A DNA stretch of 64,000 bases from Ceriagrion tenellum (Eukaryota; Arthropoda; Insecta; Odonata; Coenagrionidae). Position 1 is the first letter of the stretch, and each line of letters opens with the position of its first letter. The translations under genes and the position numbers were made by a program. Where the stretch lies: positions 32,235,925 to 32,299,924 of the forward strand of contig OY720637.1 in NCBI GenBank assembly GCA_963169105.1, given 5' to 3'. Positions 33,936-44,614 of the stretch are shown in pieces. The notes beneath the pieces were generated by a model that saw only the letters and a list, made by a program, of their open reading frames with translations, searched no databases and had not been told where the DNA came from.

Positions 33936-34050
33936 TGAGTAATAAAGATGTTAAGGTATTTAGCACTGTGTAATGCATGATAGGGATAAATCATCTCTTG
34001 TCACCCACACATGAGGTGGCTTTAAGAGCATTATGTACTCGTACATGAAG
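33936..34050 (+). mobile_element. Possible LINE tail fragment
   Basis: Resembles the last 100 bp of LINE-D: a degraded hairpin with GTCACCCACACATGAGGTGGC near 33997-34017, then a worn tail. Weak. Confidence 0.3.
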
Positions 34051-34854
34051 CAAAAAGTTAGGAATACTGGATTGATTAAGCCATCACAAGTATTGATGAA
34101 CAGCAGTTATCTCCGAACAAGTTATATATAATTGATTCTACTATAATTCCAAGGCGTTCCATAGCTTTCAAAAGTCATATTTCGCGGAAGAACATACAAA
34201 ACTTTCATTACTGGCATTGCTCAACAACCAATTTCCACACCGGGCAACTTGGGCCTCGCCTATCGCTTGATCACGAGTCGAGCATGTAAAAGGGGAAAAT
34301 CCCCCAAACGAAAGGGACTTCACACGCGCCCATTTGCAGAGGCACAAGTCGCCTCGGGGATCGAATCACGGCGCATCACTTGTGAAGGGGGAAAACAGCT
34401 GAGGCTTCACCGATTGCGTAAGACCGCTGGTTTCAAGCGACGAGCGGCCTTGAAATAGTTCCCTACCCCTTCGGCCGGCAATGGGGAAGACGCCTCCAGA
34501 GCTGCAGCTGGTGAGTGGGAGGGAAAAGCCGACGGTGAATACCCTCTTGCTATCGGGGCCGGAAAATCACTATTGAATCGAATGACCTGACGCCATTGCT
34601 CCGCTTAGAAGGACCATTGCGATTACACTGCATCACCAATCATGCCATTCGCTAAATGCACGTCGCAGTTTAATTTAAAGTTAGATTAATGACCCGAAGA
34701 GCCTACAGTACTGCACCAAGTAATCACGAGAAATTGCCTAGAGGTAGTTAGAGCGCAAATCGTTAGTATATGGGTGCACATGTAAGTTACTTATAAAGTA
34801 AATCGGAAAAGTTCTAGGACCACACTTTCCTTGAGCACATCTCTATCACTTATG
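34051..34854. other. No gene recognised
   Basis: A GC-richer part (34230-34560) has a 69-codon frame without motif. Nothing is supportable. Confidence 0.35.
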
Positions 34855-35325
34855 TAAATTCAAAACCGATTTATTTTAAAACGAAGTTTTAAATATCTTA
34901 CAAACTCCAACATACTAAGGTAGACGAGTCAAGAGGATAAAATAAGGGAGATTGATTGTAGAACAAGAAGATATACAATGTTGTTTTTCCCAAGATAGAT
35001 AAGTCACCATAATGGCAGCGTAAAGACATTGAAGTAAGTTTGTTGACAGGTAGTGTTGCTGATTGATTCATGTGATCCCTAATGCATGCTTCTAAGTCTG
35101 TCGAGTAGTGCTGAAACCATGTTTCTCTTGTTCCCTGCAAGACCCTTGTGGCACGTTTGCATAGTTACAATATAGGTTATTGTAGTAGTTTCTGTAGCAT
35201 TTGTAGCATACCTATAGTGTGGTGCTAGTTGGTGAAAGAATATTCTTCACAGTACCTCATGTTGGTGATAAGTCACCCCCAACCAAACACCCTTGTGGTG
35301 GCTTGCGGGGTAAGAAGTAGATGTT
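34855..35325 (+). mobile_element. LINE-D fragment (copy D5)
   Basis: A coding end with a readable KIREIDCRT-like segment near 34940-34970, then the D 3' UTR, a hairpin (35277-35310) and a short GTAGATG tail at about 35317. A minus-oriented LINE-E starts 14 bp later, so the two are tail to tail. Confidence 0.8.
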
Positions 35326-35339
35326 TTTACGGTGGAAAT

Positions 35340-35590
35340 AATCTACATCTACATACTACCCAGCGAGCCGCCGCGTGTGACGGGGGTACTGGAGGTTTTG
35401 GGAGGTGAAACGTGTATTATGGGAGTGTATGAAGTGGAGCTGTTTTCATTATGCGCGGAAAAAATGAGTTTTTGTACCAACCTTTTCGGCAATGCATTTC
35501 TCCTATTTATCGCTTCTGTCAGACCTTGAGATGGTATGAAGCGTCATAATAATATTCTCTCTATCGCTTGGAATCATACCTTGAGCAAAT
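35340..35590 (-). mobile_element. LINE-E fragment (copy E2)
   Basis: On the minus strand it carries the hexamer tail (35340-35352), a hairpin, and the E 3' UTR, which aligns with E1 through the block corresponding to AAAAACTCGTTCTTTCCG. It then continues into the broken coding end. Confidence 0.7.
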
Positions 35591-36003
35591 GATCTCGAAG
35601 CAGGAAAGCGTGTCAGCACAATTATAAATAAAAATATTCTTCCCCTTTGTAAAGAAAAATGTGGATTTCTTAAATACACCCTTTAATTCGCGTCTTGATT
35701 TCTCACTTAAATAATGCCTTACTACTATTAATTATTCTTGAAAGCTTCACCCATGAATATATATATTATGGATTCGGAAGTTTGGCATTGTTGTCTAGGC
35801 TACGTGTTGCCTAAATTTCCACTTTTAGGTCCCCCAGTCCTTGGCGCCACTTCGATTAGAGTGTTTTCTGTAGTTTTTGTAAATAGACGTAGTTAATTGT
35901 TGCTAACGTGAGACAGTGGTCAATATTCAATAACGATCGAGGAGATATGAATTACTTGATGCTTTCAATAATATCTTGTCGTTTTTGTGATCTAAAAGTT
36001 ACT

Positions 36004-36566
36004 TCGTAAATGCTAGAGAGGAAATATCTATTACAGAAAATGTGTGTTTATGAAACGTCCATCATGTGTCGACGACGATGTTTGCCAGATTATGATTCTA
36101 ATTTGAATGCATTGAGCCCGTTTGGCTTAAATAAAGAATTTAGAATGGATTGTTCAAACATAACTTGCTTCGTACCAGGCTGCAAAACAGGGTATGCGTC
36201 TACGAGGATCCAAAAGATATGTGGATTGAAAGATAAGTATAATAAGATGTGGATTGAACATTAAGAATCTGTTCAAGGCGACGGTAAGTGCATTCTTTTT
36301 TACCTACACTGCAATGATGGCCATTGGGAATTCTCATGAAGTCACCTCGCATTATTATTAAATTTCCGTTTAGCGATAATTACGAAGTGCTCAGAAGTTA
36401 ATGCCATTTGTCATTAAATTTGGAGAGGAATTAAATATATCTGTTCAGCGGACGATATTAATAAAGTTTATAATTACCTCCCACGTGTATTACTACATTT
36501 TTAAATGTAAAAGAGAAAATATCTATAACAGGAAATGTGTAAGAGGTTTATGAAACGTCCATCGTG
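36004..36566. repeat. Pair of ~65-bp direct repeats flanking a THAP-like segment
   Basis: 36004-36068 and 36494-36566 share, with small changes, GAAATATCTATTACAG-like sequence and a TTTATGAAACGTCCATC block in the same orientation. The THAP-like segment lies between them. Confidence 0.6.
36145..36264 (+). pseudogene. THAP-domain N-terminal scrap, P-element-like
   Basis: A short frame beginning MDCSNITCFVPGCKTGYAST. The C-x4-C pair followed by KTGY is typical of the start of THAP zinc-binding domains, which sit at the N-terminus of P-element-like transposases and some host factors. The later THAP landmarks (the conserved Trp and the C-x2-H pair) are not found downstream in this frame, and the frame ends at 36264. 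It could be an exon with its continuation lost, or a transposon remnant. Resemblance over about 20 residues is the only support. Confidence 0.4.
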
Positions 36567-37339
36567 TTACATTGCATTATGCATTGTGATAACTTGTAAG
36601 TAAAACCCACGTATATTCATGGTAAAACCGGTAAAACGTGTTTATTTACAATCTGTCGACTGTATTTACATTTGAACTTCCGTCTTTCATCACTAGGCAT
36701 CATCACCACTTTCCAAAAAGTTATTTGTTTACGGAATTCTAGACAACAGTTTTTGGTGACGAGATCACAATCCATAATATATATTCACCAAAAATATAGG
36801 TATTTTTTTAATCAGCACACACATTTTGAGATATTTCCGATCATCAGACTCAAACAATGGCGCCATAAATCTCAATGTAAATCTATTGAATGACTCGTAA
36901 TACAACACATGGCCGCGTGGCTAGATACGGCAGTACTCAAAAAGGAGGGGAAGTATGCAAAAGGGCCATATGCTTTATTATGATCGAGCTACCATGCAAC
37001 GGAACTGGGTCAAAACACTCATGGGGGCCGGCACTTATGGAGGGAGTGTCGAACAGTCGGTCAAAGTGAGAGAGAAAAAAATCATGACTGGTAGCGAAGG
37101 AGAAGTTGTGTTGTACGGTGACAAGAGGAGTGGGGATCAACAATGAAGACGCTATGAGTGGCGCTGTTGACGGAAGGGAGATGACGAAATCACAGCCAAG
37201 AAGAAAGAAAAAGCTTGTAGGACGCATTCTAATGGAAAAGGAGTCAGCTGAAGTCAGAGGAAGAAAAGAACTCGCCATAGCTGGTTTAAGAGTGTATGAT
37301 TCAAATTCAACCATCACAGGCAGTGACACAAAGACGGAG
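36567..37339. other. No gene recognised
   Basis: A plus frame at 37106-37399 is lysine- and arginine-rich and runs into the coding end of LINE-C copy C3, so its last residues are LINE-derived. An AT-rich part precedes it. Confidence 0.35.
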
Positions 37340-37763
37340 TACATAAGGGACCATAATATTTGCGATACATTAGTTCTAGGATACTTTGACCCTGACTAGG
37401 TTAAATCGGTTTCTGCATTTGCTCTTTATATCCTAACATCATTATTAGTTACTAATCTCGCATGCAATTTCCGGCATGATATAGCTCTTGCATGGTTAAG
37501 TACCTTGTAGAACTATTTATCTGCCGCAGTAGTTATAACCAGTTGTCGTATCCTAAGTAGTGTACTGCATGAAAGCATGTTCGTCCATGTAGCACTCTCC
37601 TAGTTTCTGGTCTGACCACGCACTGTTGCCCTGACTGCTTTTGGCCTGCGCCTGGCATTCCGGGGGAACGTGCGCGGTTCTGATTTAAACTGGAATTAGG
37701 GCTTCATGCCTGGTGTAGAATCACCCTGGTGGTGGCTTGCACGGTATTTCGAAGATGTAGATG
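37340..37763 (+). mobile_element. LINE-C fragment (copy C3)
   Basis: Starts at the IRDHNxCDxxVLGY segment, which stays open to 37399. It then covers the C 3' UTR, a partly deleted hairpin (the 5' arm is lost and GGTGGCTTGCACGG kept), and a GTAGATG tail at about 37756. Confidence 0.82.
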
Positions 37764-38296
37764 AACAAAGAGCGTTAAAATCATTAAAAGCAACTCCTTT
37801 CCCTTTTTTATAATCAGGTAGATTATAAAGATAACTTATTACCCGTCGTGGTCAAAGTTCCTTTTCCTTTTTGCGATATCTTTTGACAAGCGAATCAATT
37901 GGGGCAGATTAAACCCTTTATTGGATATCACTCTTGCCTTTTCAAATTCAATGACCGGATTCAGACATTGAGTGTTCAGCAGCGGCTGATTTTTTTCCAC
38001 TGCCTATTCCTCACGTATCACCTGTTTCTGGATTCTGGTCTTAGTTGGAAAAGCACTTCATCCCTGAAGACGCTCGCCGCAATGCGCGTGAAACGTTGGA
38101 CGAAAAATGATCAAGACAAAGACTACCTCGAAATTTTCACCACGACCGGTTACCTCATTTGAGATGCGCATATCACATCATATTTAACCTGGCCGATAAT
38201 GAAGTATCTCATGATTCTCAATTATTCGGTAGCTCTTTTTTGTATCACCAAAACGCTCTTAACTTTTCCTATAAAACGACCTGACTGGTGACACTA
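37764..38296. other. Non-coding stretch with a hammerhead-like motif
   Basis: The 87-codon plus frame here is unrecognised. It overlaps the motif at 38064-38094, which is described separately. Confidence 0.4.
38064..38094 (+). other. Hammerhead-like core: CTGAAGA, stem, GAAAC
   Basis: CTGAAGA is followed by ACGC, a 12-base loop, GCGT (4-bp stem), and GAAACG. The layout matches the two conserved boxes of a hammerhead ribozyme around stem II, with CUGAAGA in place of CUGAUGA. A related site at 41290-41317 shares the same GAAACGTTGG end. I cannot place the third helix or cleavage site, so self-cleavage is unproven. Penelope-like elements are known carriers. Confidence 0.3.
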
Positions 38297-38884
38297 TACA
38301 TCTACACCTGCGAAATACCATGAAAACCACCATACCAGGCGTGCGGTACGGGGTGATTCCACACCAGGCATGCACCACTCATCCCAGTTTAAATCAGAAC
38401 CGCGAACGTTCCCCCAGATGCCAGGCGCAGGCCAAAAGCAGTCAGAACAGCAAAGCGCGGTCAGATCAGAAACTAGGGGAGTGTAACAAAGAACAAGAAC
38501 ATGCTACCATGCTGTACACAACTCAAGATACAACTAATGGTTAGTATTATGAAGTGTTAATATTGGTATATAGTTAGTGTTAGTATTAATGCGACATATA
38601 AATAGCGCTACAAAGAACTAAACATGCAAGAGTATATTAATGCTGGAGATTATATGCGAGGTTAGAATCTAATAATCAGATTAAAATTTTTAGCGCTACT
38701 GAAAAATCCTATTTAATCAAGTCAGTATCCTAGAACTGATCCATCGCAACTATTAAGGTCCCCTATTGTACGTGGAAAAAATGGCATTTTAAATCTATCG
38801 GTTCTGCAGTCTATTTCCTTAATCTTATTTCTGTGATCGTTTCCACTATAATAGTTTGGTTCGAGCAAAATATAACTACTCTAC
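38297..38884 (-). mobile_element. LINE-C fragment (copy C5)
   Basis: A tail and worn hairpin at 38297-38355, the C 3' UTR to about 38740, then the broken coding end (the IRDHN and CRTDRFK regions on the minus strand) to 38884. Confidence 0.8.
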
Positions 38885-39348
38885 CCATGAGAACTTCTCC
38901 CAACTAAGAAAAGCAGATCAGACCACATCACATATTTATCAAGTTTTGAGGTTATATAGAACTAAAATGATTAGCAAACTCCGACAACATCGGAAGGGAA
39001 AGAAATGGTTGATAGCAACCGATCTTTAAACTGCTGATGCAAGTCCTCCAGTTCTCCACACCCCTCATTTTTTGAACTTCTAGATGCATCTGACGCCCTT
39101 CACCACTATCTGCCAGGGGCGGAACGGTCAAGAAGAATTATAGCCGGAGGGGAGGTTAAAATGAAGTGGGCAATAATCAGCAAAGGGTGCAATACGAAGG
39201 GGCATTAAGGCCCGGGGGGTAGGCATAAGTTTCGAAGGGGACGTGCTTCGGAACTTCAGATCGTTGGCAGGGGGAATCCGGCTAGCCATTGGTCACAGAA
39301 GTGAGCATAGGTGGCTGGTAACCAAGGAACAACGAGCACAGGGTTAAA
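38885..39348. other. No gene recognised
   Basis: Purine-rich, moderately GC-rich sequence (39110-39300). Nothing is supportable. Confidence 0.35.
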
Positions 39349-40213
39349 TACATCTACATCTACGTCATACCCTGCAAGCTACCCAAAGGGTGTGTGGCAG
39401 GGGGTGCTTCCACACCAGGCATGCATCAATAATACGGCAGAACACCGAAACTACATTGGAACCATCGTAACACAATTGCAACGCGCTCATTAAAATCTAC
39501 TAACCAAGAAACATTCTATCGTCAATCGTTCCAACATGCAAGGTGTACAAGGACTTCTACTACAGATTCAAAATCTCATGCATAAATAAGAGCATCAATA
39601 TTTACATCATGCATAAATTAGAACGTAAAATATATAAAGAAAGAGATCTACAATCTAGCTAATGTCACTATTTACAGTATTCATGACGACGATCACAGCT
39701 GTTATGGTCCCAAATAGTATGCGGAAAAATGACAATTTATACCTATCGGTTCTACAATCTAGCTCTCTAATTTTATTAGCGCCATCTAATCTGCCGTAGT
39801 ACGAGGGGGGTTAATAGTATGTTTTTTACGTCGTCAGAGAAATGATTTTCCTGAAATGTAGTTAGGAGGTTAAGGCTATAATTTAATCTACGCTGTGATA
39901 GCGATTCCCATCCTAATTCTTCTAACAGTCCAGACACACTAGCCAACTTATCGTAGCATCGTTTCACAAACCTAGCTCCTCTTCGCTGCACACGATCTAA
40001 CTCTGATATCAACCCCGCTTCGTATGGATCCCATACACTAACAGCATATTCCAGATGAGGCCTAACGATTGAAAAATAACAACGTTCTTTCACTTTCTCA
40101 TCACATTCTCCAAGTACTCTCTTGAAAAAGCCTAGCTTCCTGTATGCTTGACCGCATATTTCCCGAATACGTTTTCCCCAAGATATATCGTGAGTAATTG
40201 TGACATCTAATAT
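39349..40213 (-). mobile_element. LINE-B fragment (copy B5), longest of its family
   Basis: From the tail (39349-39363) it runs through a hairpin (39370-39405), the B 3' UTR and the coding end up to the start of the post-RT region at about 40213. It defines family B together with copies at 52750 and 59131. Confidence 0.9.
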
Positions 40214-40222
40214 AATAATCAA
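39776..40222 (-). pseudogene. LINE-B ORF, C-terminal part (frameshifted)
   Basis: Open for about 148 codons. Landmarks: DVTITHDISWGKRIREICGQ, AYRKLGFFKRVLGECDEKVK, IVRPHLEYAVSVWDPYEAGL, LDRVQRRGARFVKRCYDKLA, LLEELGWESLSQRR, VKNILLTP. A frameshift near 39805 breaks the frame before the KIRELDCRTDRYK end seen in copy B2. This is the post-RT region of a CR1/L2-like LINE ORF. The catalytic domain is absent. Confidence 0.75.
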
Positions 40223-40324
40223 AATATCACCACAAAGGCTCTGGAAAACTCAAGAGAGTGCAGTGATGATCGAGGAATCAGATTTAACAACTAAGTTATA
40301 TAAGTACAGCTATTATTGCATATA

Positions 40325-41025
40325 CTACTAACACAGAGAAGTTAAGCAATCGCATATTACATTGAATCCGATAAATGCTTCGTTAAAAGAGTACTTTGAA
40401 AGAGCGATGATAAAGTTAGAGAAATCAGCTACCTCTCCCTCGTTAGACCCCACTTACAATACGGTGCCAGTGTTTGGGACCCTCATGAGGTAGGCTTACA
40501 AACAGTATTAGAACGCGTGCAGAGAAGATCAGCGCGATATGTGAAAGGCCGTTATGATAGTGTCGTTGGTGTTCCTGACTGACTTACTCTTACAACAACT
40601 TGGATGGGAAGCGCTTTCAGAGAATCGATTGGAAATTAGACTCAATCTTAAATGTAAATCAAAACAGTTTTTTTCAGATGGAGTTAATATATACAACATC
40701 TTACAAACTCCAACACACTACGGTAGATCATATCATGAGGATAAAATAAGGGAAGTTGATTGTGGAACAGAAATGTTTAAAATGTCGTTTTTCCCGTGAT
40801 CGAAAAGTGACCATAATGGCTGCGTTTGGACTTTGAAGTAGGTGAGTTGACGGATAATGTAGCGGACACCATTTTCTGCATGTTCCCTGCATGACTTTTA
40901 CGTAACGTTTATATAGTTACAATATTGATAATTATAGTAGTTTCTGTAGCATTTACAGAATGCCGATAATGTGGTGCTTGTTGGCGAAAGTAAATGTCTT
41001 CTTTCTAGTCCATGTTGGTGATAAA
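40325..41025 (+). mobile_element. LINE-D fragment (copy D6)
   Basis: The longest D coding end. It has RPHLQYGASVWDPHEVGLQ-like and LERVQRRSARYVKGRYDS-like segments (40445-40560), LGWEALSENRLEIRLNLK, then TPTHYGRSYHEDKIREVDCG and TEMFKMSFFP, with frameshifts near 40555 and a stop at 40800. The UTR continues to about 41025, where a hairpin element replaces the expected 3' hairpin. Confidence 0.82.
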
Positions 41026-41240
41026 TACAATTTAGGTATTTAGATTTTAAAAATATATATATTTTCAATTGATTTTTGTTATTGCCTCAGAGAGAGATCC
41101 TTTTGAATGACTTTTTGTTGATAACTTCGTTGCTATTTATTATTTGTTGGTCAATTGTTACTAATTTAGGAGTCTCTGAGATGATAACAAAAATCAATTG
41201 TAAACATTAAAAAAATATATAAATACTTATCTAAATTGTA
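41026..41240. mobile_element. Hairpin element (~215 bp)
   Basis: An inverted repeat with arms at about 41026-41092 and 41170-41240. Both ends read TACAATTTAG when taken inward, and matching blocks include CAATTGATTTTTGTTAT and CTCAGAGA. It begins exactly where LINE-D copy D6 stops, before that copy's own hairpin and tail. It is MITE-like or part of a larger Penelope-like remnant. Confidence 0.6.
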
Positions 41241-41289
41241 AACTATATTCATTTTATTTACAATACAAATATTAATTTTAATTGTAGCC

Positions 41290-41317
41290 CTGATGAAGCA
41301 TAATAAATACGCGAAAC
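41290..41317 (+). other. Hammerhead-like core: CTGATGA ... GAAAC
   Basis: An exact CTGATGA box, a 16-base spacer that can form only a 2-bp GC stem, then GAAAC followed by GTTGG. It shares the GAAACGTTGG end with 38064-38094. It lies 50 bp after the hairpin element. Helices I and III are not clear. Confidence 0.3.
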
Positions 41318-41345
41318 GTTGGCAAAAGAGGAACAGACTAAACAT

Positions 41346-42569
41346 GAATTAATGACCTAAAAGCTCCAGGAAAATAAGTTTATATTAATAAAAAAATGAG
41401 GTCACGAAACAGAATAATCTAAATAATCCTTATGCGATTTGGTCTCAAACAAACCACATCAGCGATGAGGGAGCAAGTGAAGTTGATGGCATTAGTTGTT
41501 GAGTAGGGGGAAGGGAAAGGGCAGAGAGAATGGAATCCCACAAGTCCTTTCCTTACACAAAAGCGCCTTCTTTACACATACATCGCTAAAACTCCAAAGC
41601 GCATGCGTACGTGACCGATGGAAATGGGTTCGTGACGTAGTCCTCGGTCAATGTTTTTTATTCCTCACTCCACTCCCCCCCCCATTGAGCCCCCCTGGCG
41701 TGTCATAAAAGGCGAAAGAGGAGGAGAGGTAGGGAGAGAGAAGAACAAGCCGGGTAGTTGTAGTCCGCTTGGCGCTCATGGGATTGGTAATTGGGGAGGG
41801 GGTGGGAAAGGGGTGAGGGCGGCAACACAGCACAACCCCTCCTGCCCCCACTAAACCCCCAGGGGGAGATGGGGAGAGGGCGGGGGGGGGAGGGAGGAAG
41901 AGGGTGAGGCCTCCACCTCCCATCCACAATCCCCTGCTCGACCGTTTGCAGAGGCGTTGCTACCCAACGCCCTCGGGAGTCGCCCGGAGGCAGCGTTCCG
42001 TTAAGGTCTCCGGCGACCATAACCCGATGATTTCATGCTTAGAATTAAAGGCCGACCTCGAGAAAAATAGCGAAAATTGGTGACGCTCTTCTAGCCAAAT
42101 AATATACCAAATGTTCCCCAAAAATGTTTTAATAAATGCGCCGCGAACATTTCGAGCCCTGAGCAGAGAGATTTATTCCGCGAATTAAATAAAATACGAA
42201 GGAAAGCTGACGCATTGTTAAAAACTATTATAGGAGAAAGGAAACTGTTGCACAGGTGATAGAAGGCCAAGGCTGGGGACTTAAATTTATTGTTCTTGGA
42301 TTTTAACACAGTCTGACAGAATTGCGCTAAAATAATGCATAGAAACTATACATAAATGGATTAATACCTGACGGTAAGAATTCACTGGTAAAAAAGTGTT
42401 GTAATGATTTTTTTTGGAAAAAAGAATAACCCTCTCAACAAAATGAACACCATTAAAGAAACCGAATAAGCTGTTTAACAAATGCCATGATAAAATCAGC
42501 GGCGTTGCTGATTTATAGAAGGAATTTGAATGTATAGCATAGACTTATACGAAATCTTGCTTTAAACTA
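41346..42569. other. No gene recognised; GC-rich purine/pyrimidine tract
   Basis: 41640-41990 is GC-rich with long G-rich or C-rich runs, and frames on both strands there are proline-rich or glycine-rich by composition. The remainder is AT-rich. Confidence 0.4.
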
Positions 42570-43428
42570 TTTTTGCTATATGTTCAACATATCTTGCTAG
42601 AGCCAAACTATTAAGGATAAAAAGATCACGATTATAAGATTAAGGAAGAAGACTGCAGAACTAACCCATTTAGGACTTCATTTTTCTCACGTACAAAAAG
42701 GGATTGGATTGGATATTTGGGGAGGCGACCGACAGCTAAGGTCATTTGCGCCAGAGGGGATAGGTAAGGGAGGAAGGGTGGATAGAGACCCGGCGTCGGC
42801 ATTAGCCTGCTCTCAACGAAAGGCGCCAAGGGGACCACGGTTTAACGTGTCATCCGACAGACGGAGTGCAGTACTTGAAGTGCCCTCTACAAGACACTCA
42901 AGTAGAGATCGGGTTTCCTCTGAAAAATATCCTCCTATGCAGGGATTTAAACCCTGGCCGTCCGTATGGTTAGCCAGTACTCTAGCCACCACACCAACCC
43001 GATTCCCCAACAAAAAGAGACCATAATATTGCGACAGATCAGTTCAACGAAACTAACCCTCACTAGAAAGAATAGATTTTATACTTATACTTACAAGATA
43101 ACTATCATTATTAACAACACACTTTGCTTGTAATAGCCGGCATGATAGAGCTTTATGCATGGGTTTGTACATTGTAGTACAGTTAATCAGTCGCATTAAT
43201 AACACTAAGCAGTATTTGTACCTTAACTAGTAAACTGCACAGTAGCATCTTTGTCTACGTAGCGTACTCTCCTAGTTTCTTGTCCGAATATGCATTGTTG
43301 TCCCGCTTATAGGCCGGTTGAACGTGTACGGTACAGATTTGAACTGGGACGACATCTGCACGCCTGAAATAATCCCGTGCTACACACCCTTGGGGTGTCT
43401 TGCACGGTAATTCTTAGATGTAAGTGTA
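42570..43428 (+). mobile_element. LINE-C fragment (copy C4), split by a SINE
   Basis: The coding end (a broken VPNYYG and KIKEIDCRTN-like segment, 42585-42692) is interrupted by SINE S1 (42701-43009) and resumes at 43010 with the IRDHN segment. The C 3' UTR and a well-preserved hairpin follow: basal arms CCGTGC (43375) and GCACGG (43402-43407), inner stem ACACC/GGTGT. A short tail ends it. Confidence 0.82.
42693..43017 (-). mobile_element. SINE S1 inserted in LINE-C, with 8-bp target duplication
   Basis: The body is 42701-43009 on the minus strand, with the head at the high end (B box reading GGGTTTAAATCCC on the minus strand) and a CCAATCCAATCCC tail at the low end. ACAAAAAG at 42693-42700 and 43010-43017 is the target duplication. 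Removing one copy and the body restores the LINE-C order, so the SINE is younger than this LINE copy. Confidence 0.9.
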
Positions 43429-43567
43429 TAAAAATAAAGATTAGGGAGCTAATTAGCTACGTTACCTATCAACCGACCTAATTATATTCCCTCAGGCAGC
43501 TGTTATTGCCTCTTACCGTTTGCAGGGATAAAAAAAAGGTTTCCAAAAGGAGGAAATTGAGGCATGA

Positions 43568-44005
43568 TGTTTCTACATCTACATCTACTTATTAACCTTC
43601 AAGCTAACGCAAGGGTATTTGGCAGGGGGTGACTTATTACCAACATTAACTACAGAGAAGAAATTTACCTTCACCAATACGCACAGTACAATTATATGCT
43701 TCAAAAGCTACAGAAACTATTAAATAAACTTGATACTAAAATAATCCATAATGTAAATATGAAAATGTGACACAAGAGTAATGCAGGGATCATGCAAAAA
43801 ATGGTGTTAGCACTACACGGCAGGTTTATAAAAAGGCATTAGGGGGCATATGAATTGATCAGCTACACTACCTATCAACTAACCTACTTCAAAGTTTTAA
43901 TGTAGCCAATATCGTCTCTGATCAATTGCGAGATAAACGATACTTTAAATCTTTCTGTTCTACAGTCAATTACCTATACTTTATACTCATTAACTGATTT
44001 TTTGA
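43568..44005 (-). mobile_element. LINE-D fragment (copy D7)
   Basis: A clear hexamer tail (43573-43590), a hairpin (43593-43632), the D 3' UTR, and a broken coding end to 44005. LINE-B copy B4 starts on the other strand 6 bp later, so the two are head to head. Confidence 0.82.
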
Positions 44006-44011
44006 AAGAAT

Positions 44012-44176
44012 TTTTCTTGGTTAGTAGATTTTTAATTGGCGCGTTGCATGTGTGGTACGCTGGTTTTAATGTAAATTCGGTGTACGATCGTATCATTCAT
44101 ACCTGGTGTGAAAGCACCCCCTACCACACACCCTTTGGGTGGCTTGCAGGGTATGACGTAGATATAGATGTAGATA
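44012..44176 (+). mobile_element. LINE-B 3' end (copy B4)
   Basis: The last 165 bp of B: the UTR segment with AATTGGCGCGTTGCATGTG, a hairpin (44118-44151; inner stem CACCC TTT GGGTG) and the tail GTAGATATAGATGTAGAT. Confidence 0.88.
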
Positions 44177-44614
44177 AAAATCGTGACCACACACCAGATT
44201 CCCCGTCCTTTTTATCCGGCACTCGTAGCTCCTCTCAGATCCAGTTGCGAGAAGCTTAGAAGAGTAGGTTTCATTCTGGAATGAGAAGGAACTCATTCGA
44301 GCGAGACGGGAAGGTTGGAATACGGAAGCAACCGACAGAGAGTAAATGGATTTATCTCGCTTTATTTCTTTTTGTAATTGGCCGTGCTAAAACAAATAGA
44401 AAAAATTACTCAATTTACGGCTCCAAGATACATGCACCGCTTCAGATGTGAAACCATTCCAGAGGAACATCCCAAAAAAATAAATCCCACCTATTGAAAC
44501 TGTCGATTGAAAGCCAGACATGCCAACCAAATCATCGGCATTCTGATCGACCTCTAACATGCGTGTGTCTTTGCTATGGTTTTCTTTTCTTGTCACTCCA
44601 GACATTGTATGTTT
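44177..44614. other. No gene recognised
   Basis: Short frames without motif. The minus frame at 44387-44620 is unrecognised. Confidence 0.35.

Noticed and set aside
41648..42020. Overlapping frames on both strands, Pro/Gly-rich
   Set aside because: Same compositional artefact in a GC-rich tract.
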